From Lepidurus packardi (Eukaryota > Arthropoda > Branchiopoda > Notostraca > Triopsidae): 64,000 nt of DNA. The notes under the pieces were generated by a model. It ran no database searches. It had not been told where the DNA came from and was given only the letters and a program-made list of their open reading frames with translations. Positions 49,086 through 59,441 of this stretch are shown piece after piece (positions within the stretch are counted from its first letter, which is position 1; each line of letters begins with the position of its first letter). The position numbers were made by a program, and so were the translations under genes. The DNA lies in contig JAKZAN010000002.1 of the NCBI GenBank assembly GCA_023053545.1, positions 13,078,790 to 13,142,789 on the forward strand. Direction: 5' to 3'.

Positions 49086-49404
49086 ATGGCGGCAAAGGAA
49101 CGCCATCACCCTTCTAAACAAAGTGAGGGAAATTCGCGGACGAGAATCAGCATGCGAAAAACGAGTGACAGCACGGAAGACGAGGAAGCGAGCAGTAACT
49201 GGAGTACTGAGCGTTGGTTAGTCGAATTCCGATCAGCGTCGGAATTGCACGCGTTCAAATTGAGACGCTCAGGAGCGGCTCATAGTAAACATCATCCATC
49301 TGTGCTCAAGAGTGAAGCAGACAAACAGAAAATGGGAGACGAAGTGTTCATCCCCAATCGACGCCAAGCGGTACGACCGCATATGGATTTCGACGCGCTA
49401 ACGG
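49086..49404 (+). CDS. First coding exon of an unrecognised gene
   Basis: ATG 49086 opens MAAKERHHPSKQSEGNSRTR, a basic, Ser/Glu-rich segment with WSTERWLVEFRSASELHAF, ending before a GTAACG donor (phase 1). Codon use and composition look genuine, and the frame becomes noise exactly where a copy of the 1.25-kb repeat begins (49427). It joins in phase to the exon at 51094. I recognise no domain. Basic and disordered, possibly cytoskeletal or ciliary, which is only a guess from its neighbours. Confidence 0.55.
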
Positions 49405-49426
49405 GTAACGGTAACGGGTACGCTTT

Positions 49427-50310
49427 ATGGCAAAAGCAATTTAGCCTCCGTCTTATACACTATTTCTTGTTCCTAGAACGTACATCTTAACTTAGCTTAA
49501 TCTTATCCTAAGAGATGTGTCGTTCCGAGGACAAATTAGGGAATTGTCCGTCAATTTGGAAGTTAGAGACTTCAGTACTTTGAAGTTAATTTTCTGTGTT
49601 TTAAGCTAAATTGGAAAGCGAATTTGTGTGCAATTGGACGCTAGTTTAAGCTAATTGTAGGTTAGTTTTTAACTAATATTAAGCTAGTTTGAAGATAAAG
49701 ATTGAACTCAACTTCTTAGGATATTTTAACTTCGGTCTAGCGTAACGCAATATTTATGGACTGCACTCTGGGAGTCAGGAAATCAAGATGGAAAGGATGG
49801 TAAGGGAAGCTGGAGTAAGGCGTGGAAACCCGGCTTAGAGGGCGCGCGACTGGGCTTGGCTTGCGTTACCTTTATTTCACTGTTGCGTCATCTTTCTTGT
49901 TTGAATAGTATTCGTGTTCTCGTGGTTTTCATTGCTGGGCTAGCACTGTTGCCCAGACAGGCCGAAGACACCCGGCTAATAGAGTTGGGACTGGGTTGCG
50001 TTATATTTATTTCACTGTTGAATTGCGCCAATCATTGTGTTATTTTTATATTTTTTTGGTTCCTTGGTTTTCATTGTTGGGCTACCACTTATTGCCCAGA
50101 AGGCCGGAGTATAACGTTCAGATCCCGCAGCTTTGGCTTTTGGACTGTACTATCTTTGAAATGTGTAAGTTCAGCCTAAACTGAATATTTATGTTTGGAT
50201 CATTCTTAAGTTTTTAGTTAAGACGGACAAAGGAGATGAGAAAGGAAAGTAATTAAGACAAAGGTGCTGATCAAAGTATAATAACGAACTATATAGTTGT
50301 TGATCCCACG
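49427..50310. repeat. Partial copy (about 880 of 1250 bases) of the 1.25-kb repeat
   Basis: Runs from ATGGCAAAAGCAATTTAGCC to AGTTGTTGATCC with high similarity to the tandem units at 54.8-57.6 kb. It includes several TTTCACTGTTG/TTTTCATTGTTGG words. A weaker fragment (CGCAATATTTAT...GGGAGTCAGGAAATCAAGA) recurs at 50680-50762. Confidence 0.92.
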
Positions 50311-51093
50311 AAAGAGACAATGTGTTTTGAAAGTTATAGTTTCAGGCAAGTTCCAAAACAATTACGGCGGCCATCTTGGATGTGGCCAACGGTCCAACAA
50401 CAAAAAAAAACTTTTCCAACAGGCTAAATGGAGTCCTGTCACGGACCTAGGAAATAACTGTAATCTTGTCTCCTAAACCCTGAACTGTTTTTTACAACTA
50501 AGCTAGTCTACGATCCATTATTATTTAATTGTAGCTACTTATAATCTTACGCCCCACATCGCTTTCTTTGTACCAAACTACCAATTAACTTATAATGGAG
50601 CCATAAAAGGAACACTAGAGTTTGTAATTCACCTTCTACACATTTTAAAGCTAGATGGGTTAAATTTCTATGACAGTTTTTAACTAAACTTTAAGCTAAC
50701 TTCACTTCAATCTAACGTAGCGCAATATTTATCTGCACTGTGGGAGTCAGGAAATCAAGACTAGAAACAAAAAGAGCAAGCTTGGGCAACTCCTCGCTTA
50801 ATTTTTCCTACAAGTAATAAAAAGTAAGAAATAAAATACATAACGTAAGTAAATTCTTAAAGTAAAGTAGTACACTGTAAGTTTTAAAACATTCTACACA
50901 AATAAAAAAATATCTTAGTACAAAATTCGAAAGAAAATGCCGCGTGGCCCTGAATGGGGGAGCCACCTGTTGAACGGGTCGTTACCGCCTTCTTCCCTTA
51001 AGATATGCTTATTTTCTCTCTCATTCTCCTCTCTTCTATTATATGTATTTCTCTCCTCTCTTCTATTATATGTATTACGGTACAACCTTTAAG
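50311..51093. other. Likely intron, no feature
   Basis: AT-rich, with a short duplicated fragment at 50680-50762 and a 28-base unit (CTCCTCTCTTCTATTATATG) twice at 51025-51078, which may act as polypyrimidine sequence before the exon at 51094. Confidence 0.45.
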
Positions 51094-51505
51094 ACGAGTT
51101 CACAACCAGCACACCTGTTGTGACTGCCTTCAAAGCGGGTACAACGCTCGCCCAGGCCATTCCATCAGCCACTTCGAACTCCAGTTTATCGAAAAAGTGG
51201 CGTAAGAAGCTCCTTGCCTTCAGCGACGCCGAGGCTGCGGGTTCTACTTCCATTGAAGGCGACCCGGTCCCTAGTAGCACCATGCAAGAAGAACTGCAAG
51301 AGTGGCTCGACAACCTGCAATGGCGAATGACGGAAGCCGAACACAATCCTCCACGTACCCCAGCCTCCGGCGCCCCAACGGCGGGTCGGCGGATGACGTA
51401 CGCGCTACCGACCTCACTCCACTACCCTTTGCACCACCTCAAGGTATCGCCCACTTCGTCCGACACGGAAGACGAGAAACCGACTCCTCTATCGCTACTC
51501 CCCAG
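51094..51505 (+). CDS. Second coding exon of the unrecognised gene
   Basis: The frame reads DEFTTSTPVVTAFKAGTTLA, then SLSKKWRKKLLAFSDAEAAG, MQEELQEWLDNLQWRMTEAE and a Ser/Thr/Pro tail ending at a good GTAAGC donor (phase 2). The acceptor is TTTAAG at 51092-51093. A helical EELQEWLDNLQW segment suggests a short protein-binding motif. Without splicing, the frame would end four bases into the intron. Downstream partners in phase exist at 53,692 and at 57,673, so the rest of the transcript is unresolved. Confidence 0.6.
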
Positions 51506-53688
51506 GTAAGCTTAATTTATCCCTTGCCCAATCTCTGTAACTTTAACACTTGTGCGGGTCTCTATCCATTTGAGCTCTTAAGCATTCCTTGGCACGACAA
51601 TAACCCATACCCGTGCGGGGTACATACAAACCCCTAGTCCCCCCTTATCAATGTACTCTAAATCATCCTAAGCTTTTATCTTCGGGTCACCCCCCCGGGA
51701 AGAAAAACAGCAGGGCAATATAAAACGTGATTGGTTCCTGGATCCATTTCGGAGCCTAGTACCCTGTCGCGTGCCACAACAAAGTAAACAAAGTACTCGT
51801 AACCTTGTGCAAGATTGCCTCAAGGTCCGGTTTCAAGGTTGGAAAGGAAAGAACGGGAATTTCTTTAAAAAAAAGAAGGAAAACATGATGACCTTAGCTT
51901 AATTAGCGATGGAAGTCCGCGCTGCGAGTACGAGTACATGCAGCTAGCAGATAATCAAGCTTAGACTAGAGAGCAATAATGCAAAGTGCCCCCCTTGGAG
52001 GTCTGTGGCTTTGAATCAGCGAAAAAGGGATTGGGGGGGGAGGATTGACTTTGAGTTTGCAGTTCATCGTTACACGCCAACAAACCCCTAGCTTCTAGTG
52101 TATAGAACATCATAAATCAACACATGCAGCAACTTGGCCACCCTCATTACCTGCAAAAACGACATGTACAACACGTACTCCATTTAAAAAGCAGATAGGA
52201 TTGTATTTGCGGTTAATCAATACGTGTTTATGCTCAAATAGTCATGCACATGCTCATAAGCACGTACTAAAGACATGCATTCAAGAACATGCACCTAGTT
52301 TGATGTACATATGTACTTATAAACGTTAACAGGTAGTTAATGTACATTTTAATGTACATTTTTAATGTACATTAAAAGGACATTTTATGTCTATTTAAAT
52401 ACGCAAATGAGTACAGGACTTGAAAGTATGTGACATTAAACACGTCTATACGTGCATGTCGAAGTACGTATACTCGTGTACGTGTCATAAAGCTTTCGAG
52501 TCGCTAATATATAGAACTAAATCCTTAATGTACGTGTTGACGTACTTGTATAGGTATTGGCTAACGTACTAAATACGTCAACTCATGTACATGTACTGTT
52601 TAGAATTACGGATGTACTCATACACATCCTCACTCATACTTACTCTCTCATAACGTAAATGGTAATCCTAATTATATACGCAGGAGTTTAAAAGTATGTG
52701 ATATTGCATATGTATACATGTACATAAGTACATATACATAAGTACATGTACATGAAGTACATGTACTTGTGTACGTGAAAATATTTTCTTACAAGAAACA
52801 GCACATTCAGACGTAAAGCTTCCAGTCTCTAACACGTTCGTATGAACGTACTTTGTGATGTACATGTTGACGTACATGCACATATTACATGTTTTTTTTT
52901 ATTTTTAAGCATTTCAAACCTTGCAATTCGTTGCAAATTATGCCAATCCAAGGGCTCCGACTAGGGGAAGTTGGGCAAAAAAAAAGTACTTTCCGGATTT
53001 TTTCAATTCCCGATTTGGCAGATTTGCTGAGCACGCAGAGTCTGGCCAAGATTAGCAATTGCCGAAGTCCCCAGACGGAATCGTTTTGTTTGGGAGCTCT
53101 ACGTAATAACCAAATCAGGCGATGTGTGTGTTATGGATTCACGATAGTTTTCAAAGTTAAACTCGCGTGGTTTGTAAAACCAGGAAACCGTTCCGTCTGG
53201 CACGGAAAAGAAAGGTCAACTATTGCATTGTTAAAAGGTAGAACTGGGAATGACGTTCCTGGGGAAAGGGGGAGATGGGGTGGCTTGGAGTTAGAAGGTA
53301 GGTTAGCTTAGGGTAGACATAAGAACACTATGTGAAAAAAAAGAAATGGAGTGACAAAAGTTGCAAAGTCCCAACGGCGCAAGTGCTACACCCTACCCCC
53401 TCTTCCCTTTTGGCACTGGACTTGAAATGCCCTGCCGTAAGACGGTGATTGGAACATGACACTCAGTCTTGTCAGTCCTCATTTTCTCAAAGCTCAAACG
53501 CCCGCAGATTTCGGCCCCAAACCTTCCATTTCATCGCTAAGAATCTCTGCTAATTTAAACCCAAATTTTCTGGTTCAAAGTGCGCCCGCTAGGTGGAAAA
53601 CCACCTAACAATCACGATCATTGTGTCCCAAATGTCTTAGCCATACAAAAAAAAAATTGAAAAATTTGGGGGTTTTCGTACCGAAATT
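51506..53688. repeat. Probable intron with a TACATGTA-rich palindromic tract
   Basis: From 52140 to 52890 words such as ACATGTAC, TGTACATGT, GTACGTG and ACGTAC are extremely dense on both strands, with an exact ATGTACATTTTAATGTACAT-like repeat near 52340. Before and after it the sequence is ordinary. The frame 52889-53311 includes IPDLADLLSTQSLAKI, which reads like protein but does not join neighbouring exons in phase. Confidence 0.6.
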
Positions 53689-54768
53689 ATGGACAGTGAG
53701 CTGCCTAGCAAGAGTGATGGTAGTAGCACAAAGCCTAAGGCGAAAAGTGTCCACTGCAGTCAACCCCACGCACCCCGGGCATGGCCGCTGGCTATTACGC
53801 GTTTCCGGTAAACATGGTAGTAGAAAACGTTCGAAAACTGTAAAGGAAGCTTTCGATTTTATGTCTTACAGGATTTAGGAATGTTTCTCTTCACTTTTAT
53901 GTCTTCTATCACGTTCATTTCGGAGTACATTCACTAAATTGAGTAACACTTCCGGCCGCCATTTTGGCGTTGTTTTGACAGCGGTTAAGTGTTGGCACAC
54001 AAGTTATGCTGTCGTAAATTAGGTCTTGCGTGCCTGACCCAAAGATTCTTGTACCATCTGACAGTTTTCTGCATTTCCCCTGACTTTTTTGCTGTTTGGC
54101 CTCAGGCAAAAGTTTCCGAAGAGCTCTGATAGCACGTACAGCAAGAGTTTAAGCATGTAGCGTGACTTGTAGCGATAGTTCGCTTTTTGTCGTTCCCAAG
54201 TTGGCATTCGAACCGTCATTTACTGTTTTCGCTACTGCATCGAGCTTTGTTTTACGCTGGGAAGATAACATAGCAAACACGGGGGAAACCCATTCATATA
54301 TATTTTTTTTCTAAATCGATTCTTCGCAGTACGGTATGAAGGTATAAATCAATAGAGTCCCATGTGCCCATTCTTGAAGTGGCTGTTTGTTTACTTCTGC
54401 TGACGTAGAACGAGCAACTATGATGTAGTTGGAGTTTATTTTTATAGTGCAAAAAAATCCTTCCAAATTTCAAATTTTCGATCCTTATAGCGTTGGGGGA
54501 CAAATGGCGGACGATCTAGCGCCTTTATTTATGAGCGCATCCAAAATCGATACCCTCATTCATAGGGGCGACATCATTATCTTTCTTTTGAATGCTCAAA
54601 CAAGTCTATAGGAGCTTTGGTTCATTTACAAGCTCAATCACAAAAGACTGACTTGCAGGCTCCGCTGGACGCCATGTTGCAAGCCGGATCCGCTTCGTGC
54701 GGTCCCATTGCCAGGCGATGGCAAAGCCGAACCGAAACTTGCCCAACGGCTCTCAGGCGCGGATCTCG
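53689..54768 (+). CDS. Three further coding exons, gene unrecognised
   Basis: Exons 53689-53807, 54491-54603 and 54659-54768 join in phase. The first opens at ATG 53689 with MDSELPSKSDGSSTKPKAKS. The second reads GGQMADDLAPLFMSASKIDT then LIHRGDIIIFLLN. The third reads SAGRHVASRIRFVRSHCQAM. The donor of the second exon (GTCTAT) is weak, and the alternative frame of the third exon is also open. The last donor (GTGATC at 54769) coincides with the first base pairs of the 1.25-kb tandem repeat. These may be internal exons of the same gene as 49086 and 51094, or a separate gene. No domain recognised. Confidence 0.4.
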
Positions 54769-54770
54769 GT

Positions 54771-57598
54771 GATCGTTCGATGCCGCGAAGTTCATTGTTG
54801 ACAATAGTGTTATGACTCTCCAACGCATTTGCTTCCCAGCAACATGAAAACATTCCTGAACACGCTAATAATGAAAATATGCTAACGCAAATCCCTATTG
54901 GCTTTCTATGGAAGACAATTTTTCCTATTTGTTCATTCATTTACTTTGCTTTTACCCTTAATTTACTGTCAATTTTATCGTTAATTGTGCTTCAACGGTA
55001 TGAAAGTAATAGCAGAGTACTGGATGTTAGACTGCCGAAAGTTTAGCGAAAAAAAGGTTCAAGTTAGATAAGTAAGACCCGTAATTAGCCAGTTTGGTGG
55101 GTACTTTTGTATGGCAAAAGCAATTTAGCCTCCGTCTTATACACTATTTATTGTTCTTAGAACGTACATCTTAACTTATCTTAATCTTATCTTAAGAGAT
55201 GTGTCGTTCCGAGGACAAATTAGGGAATTTTCCATCAATTTTGAAGTTAGAGACTTCAGTACTTTGAAGTTAATTTTCTATGCGTTTTAAGCTAAATTGG
55301 AAAGCGAATTTGTGTACAATTGGACGCTAGTTTAAGCTAATTGTAGGTTAGTTTTTAACTAATCTTAAGCTAGTTTGAAGATAAAGATGGAACTCAACTT
55401 CTTAGTATATTTTAACTTCGGTCAAACGTAACGCAATATTTATGGACTGGACTCTGGGAGTCAGGAAATCAAGATGGAAAGGATGGTAAGGGAAGCTGGA
55501 GTAAGGCGTGGAAACCCGGCTTAGAGGGCGCGCGACTGGGCATGGCTTGCGTTACCTTTATTTCACTGTTGCGTCATTGTTGTTTGAATGGTATTCGTGT
55601 TCTCGTGGTTTTCATTTTTGGACTAGCACTGTTGCCCAGACAGGCCGAAGACACCCGGCTAATAGAGTTGGGACTGGTTTGGGTTGCGCTATATTTATTT
55701 CACTGTTGAGTTGCGCCAATCATTGTGTTATTTTTATATTTTTTTGGTTCCTTGGTTTTCATTGTTGGGCTACCACGTATTGCCCAGAAGGCCGGAGTAT
55801 AACGTTTAGATCCCGCAGCTTTGGCTTTTGGACTGTACTATCTTTGAAATGTGTAAATTCAACCCAAACTTAATATTTATGTTTGGATCATTCTTAAGTT
55901 TTTAGTTAAGACGGACAAAGGAGATGAGAAAGGAAAGTAATTAAGACAAAGGTGTTGATCAAAGTATAATAACAAAGTATATAGTTGTTGATCCTACAAA
56001 GTATATCATGAGTACATCTGTTCAAAGATCGTTCGATGCCGCGAAGCAAAAGTTCATTGTTGACAATAGTGTTATGACTCTCCAACGCATTTGCTTCCCA
56101 GCAACATGGAAACATTCCTGAACACGCTAATAATGAAAATATGCTAACGCAAATCCCTATTGGCTTTCTATGGAAGACAATTTTTCCTATTTGTTCATTC
56201 ATTTACTTTGCTTTTACCCTTAATTTACTGTCAATTTTATCGTTAATTGTGCTTCAACGGTATGAAAGTAATAGCAGAGTACTGGATGTTAGACTGCCGA
56301 AAGTTTAGCGAAAAAAAGGTTAAAGTTAGATAAGTAAGACCCGTAATTAGCCAGTTTGGTGGGTACTTTTGTATGGCAAAAGCAATTTAGCCTCCATCCT
56401 ATAACACTATTTATTGTTCCTAGAACGTATATCTTAAGAGATGTTTCGTTCCGAGGACAAATTAGGGAATTTTCCCTCAATTTTGAAGTTAGAGACTTCA
56501 GTACTTTGAAGTTAATTTTCTGCGTTTTAAGCTACATTGGAAAGCGAATTTGTGTACAATTGGACGCTAGTTTAAGCTAATTGTAGGTTAGTTTTTAACT
56601 AATCTTAAGCTAGTTTGAAGATAAAGATGGAACTCAACTTCTTAGTAGATTTTAACTTCGGTTTAACGTAACGCAATATTTATTAACTGCACTCTGGGAG
56701 TCAGGAAATCAAGATGGAAAGGATGGTAAGGGAAGCTGGAGTAAGGCGTGGAACCCCGGCTTAGAGGGCGCGCGACTGGGCTTGGCTTGCGTTAGCTTTA
56801 TTTCACTGTTGCGTCATCTTTGTTGTTTGAATGGTATTCGTGTTCTCGTGGTTTTCATTGTTGGACTAGCACTGTTGCCCAGACAGGCCGAAGACACCCG
56901 GCTAATAGCGTTGGACTGGTTTGGGTTGCGTTATATTTATTTCACTGTTGAGTTGCGCCAATTACTGTGTTATTTTTATGTTTTTTGTTCCTTGGTTTTT
57001 ATTGTTCGGCTACTACTTATTGCCCAGAAGGCCGGAGTATAACGTTTAGATCCCGCAGCTTTGGCTTTTGGACTGTACTATCTTTGAAATGTGTAAATTC
57101 AACCCAAACTGAATATTTATGTTTGGATCATTCTTAAGTTTTTAGTTAAGACGGACAAAGGAGATGAGAAAGGAAAGTAATTAAGACAAAGGTGTTGATC
57201 AAAGTATAATAACAAAGTATATAGTTGTTGATCCTACAAAGTATATCATGAGTACATCTGTTCAAAGATCGTTCGATGCCGCGAAGCAAAAGTTAATTGT
57301 TGGCAATAGTGTTATTACTCTCCAACGCATTTGCTTCCCAGCAACATGAAAACATTCCTGAACACGCTAATAATGAAAATATGCTAACGCAAAACCTTAT
57401 TGGCTTTCTATGGAAGACAATTTTTCCTATTTGTTCATTCATTTACTTTGCTTTTACCCTTAATTTACTGTCAATTTTATCGTTAATTGTGCTTCAACGT
57501 TATGAGAGAGTAATAGCAGAGTAGTGGATGTTAAACTGCCGAAATAGCGAAAAAAAAGGTTAAAGTTAGATAAGTAAGACCCGTAATTAGCCAGTTTG
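54771..57598. repeat. 1.25-kb tandem repeat, two full units and a partial third
   Basis: Units begin GATCGTTCGATGCCGCGAAG at 54771, 56027 and 57267 (periods 1256 and 1240), and the third stops at CCAGTTTGG, 57598. Sequence identity between units is very high. Each holds CCAGCAACATG, AATAATGAAAATAT, an AAGTTAATTTTCTG stretch, a GGGCGCGCGACTGGGC patch and four CATTGTTG/CACTGTTG words. No open frame longer than about 120 codons and no terminal inverted repeats are evident, so no transposon class is assigned. Confidence 0.95.
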
Positions 57599-57664
57599 GG
57601 ATGACTGGCAAGAACATGTACACTATAATCGGATTCTTAAAGTGACTTTCTGAAACGATTAAAC

Positions 57665-58515
57665 ATGGTTAGTTCCACCCATCGTAACCGCTCGCGGTCC
57701 ATTACGTCTGTTGATGAGTTGGTAATTACGGACCGTAATTATATGGAACAGCTCCAGCGACTTTTGCAAGAAGCTTCCATCTCCAGTTTGCAAGAACGCA
57801 TGGAAGAGCGAAAGGTATAATTTACCGTATTACCGAACATATATATAACATATTGTTTCTCTCATATTGTGTCTCTCTCACGTGGGTGGGTTTTTGAAAC
57901 AGGTTAAAGAAACGCCTAAGGCGGAACCGACAGTTGTGGTACCGCCTCGCAAGAAATCCTATGAGAAGGCGAAAACGCGGAAGAAATCCTCAACCAAAAT
58001 GAAAACCTCACCGCGTAGTGGTGAAACATTGCTACTAAGCGAGACAGATGCTTCAACGTCTTCAACACTCAAGACTGAATCCAGGAATTCTACTATTTCC
58101 AGGGATCATAGCCGTTCGCAAGAAGATGCCAAATTAGCCAGTAAAAGTATCAGGATTCTTAAAGAAGGTTCGGCTGTATCAATTCCAAGCGCGAATTCTG
58201 CGGTTCAGTTGACAGAAATTAACCCTGCACTGCGCACAAACCTTGCTAGTGAACCTTTATGGAATATGCTGGAACAAGTAGAGGTTAAAAAAACAAAAAT
58301 AAATCTAAATAACTTCCAGAAACTTAATTTGAGGGTTTTTTTAGAGTGCGGATGAAATATATAAGATTGCAGAAGCGTTGGTATTGCCATCAGCAAGACC
58401 TGAGCCAGCGATTCCAATACCCCCTACACCTCCGCCAGAAATTTTACAATGGGCTGAAGATATGGGCGTTTACGCCGATGAAGAAGAGGAGGAAGAAGAT
58501 ATCGAGTTTACCTGA
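57665..58515 (+). CDS. C-terminal exons of an unrecognised gene, or a 231-residue protein
   Basis: Exons to 57814, 57903-58277 and 58345-58515 join in frame. Starting at ATG 57665 (good context) gives 231 residues. Alternatively TTAG at 57669-57672 is an acceptor and 57673 joins the 51505 donor in phase, giving 472 residues with the two upstream exons. Features: VDELVITDRNYMEQLQRLLQ (coiled-coil-like), a basic Lys/Arg/Ser stretch (KKSYEKAKTRKKSSTKMKTS), then Pro-rich IPIPPTPPPEILQWAEDMGV and a Glu-rich acidic end EEEEEEDIEFT. The acidic C-terminus and basic middle suggest an intracellular scaffold. The gene converges on the minus-strand gene at 59442. Confidence 0.75.
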
Positions 58516-58856
58516 TTTAGCGAGGCTTCAAAAGGCAGTTCTTAGAATCATGAACTGTGCTGCATTTTCCGAGCTTTAAACTAGTCCTTAAACCGCCAAC
58601 CTTAGCGTTTTTAGTCTTAATACACCAAAACTGTCCGCCTACAACACGTCAAACAATGGCGGCTTCAACGCTTCGAACGCCATCTTTTGGGCAAAATATG
58701 AATTTATTGGCTAAGTTGCTAAATGACATTGACAAAACTAAGTGCAATGTGATAACTTACGTAGATTTTAGCATGAAAACCGTGAACGATGCATAGAAAT
58801 AATACAGTTATGGTTTACAGACCCCACTATCTGCCCATGAACTGTTGATCGCTGAT

Positions 58857-59097
58857 AACTTCCACTTGGCCGGACTTGACGCGTTACTCCGGCCTAGCGT
58901 CATTCTAGGGATTTCGAGCTTCCACTTGGCCGGACTTGACGCGTTACTCCGGCCTAGCGTCATTCAAGGGATTTCGAGCTTCCACTTGGCCGGACTTGAC
59001 GCGTTACTCCGGCCTAGCGTCATTCTAGGGATTTCGAGCTTCCACTTGGCCGGACTTGACGCGTTACTCCGGCCTAGCGTCATTCTAGGGATTTCGG
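58857..59097. repeat. 60-bp tandem repeat, four almost identical copies
   Basis: Units start CTTCCACTTGGCCGGACTTG and differ at only one or two bases across four copies. GGCCGGA and TCCGGCC in each unit can form a 7-base stem. Since 60 is a multiple of 3, one + frame reads a perfect 20-residue repeat (FHLAGLDALLRPSVILGISS) from 58845 to 59135. It lies in the 3' region of the gene ending at 58515, without splice support. Confidence 0.95.
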
Positions 59098-59441
59098 GCG
59101 GGATACTTTTGGCGGTGGATTTGAATTCACAATAAGTTGAACAGTTAATTATGAAAATTTCAGCTTCTACCGGGTGTTTTTACTGGCCTAAGGTATAAAT
59201 TCACTAAAAATAGACTGCTCATAACCAGAATAAATGGGTTTTTATCAATTTAAGGCAAGGATTTGCATTGTTTTATTAAAAAGTTCCACGATGGGAGGTA
59301 TTGACAACATACAAAGTATATTCACAATAAAATGCACCATTATTAAGTTCAATAAACTAAAATGACTACCCACAAAGTAAACCATGACTAGGAAAAAATG
59401 CTGCAAGTGTCCTGGACAATAAAGGCTTAATTACTCGTTCA

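Noticed and set aside
52889-53311. 140-codon + frame with IPDLADLLSTQSLAKI
   Set aside because: All usable acceptors give a phase that does not match the exon ending at 51505 or those downstream.
49856-57042. Frames of 85-121 codons inside the 1.25-kb repeats
   Set aside because: The same frame is broken differently in each unit and encodes no recognisable motif, so it is not conserved as protein.
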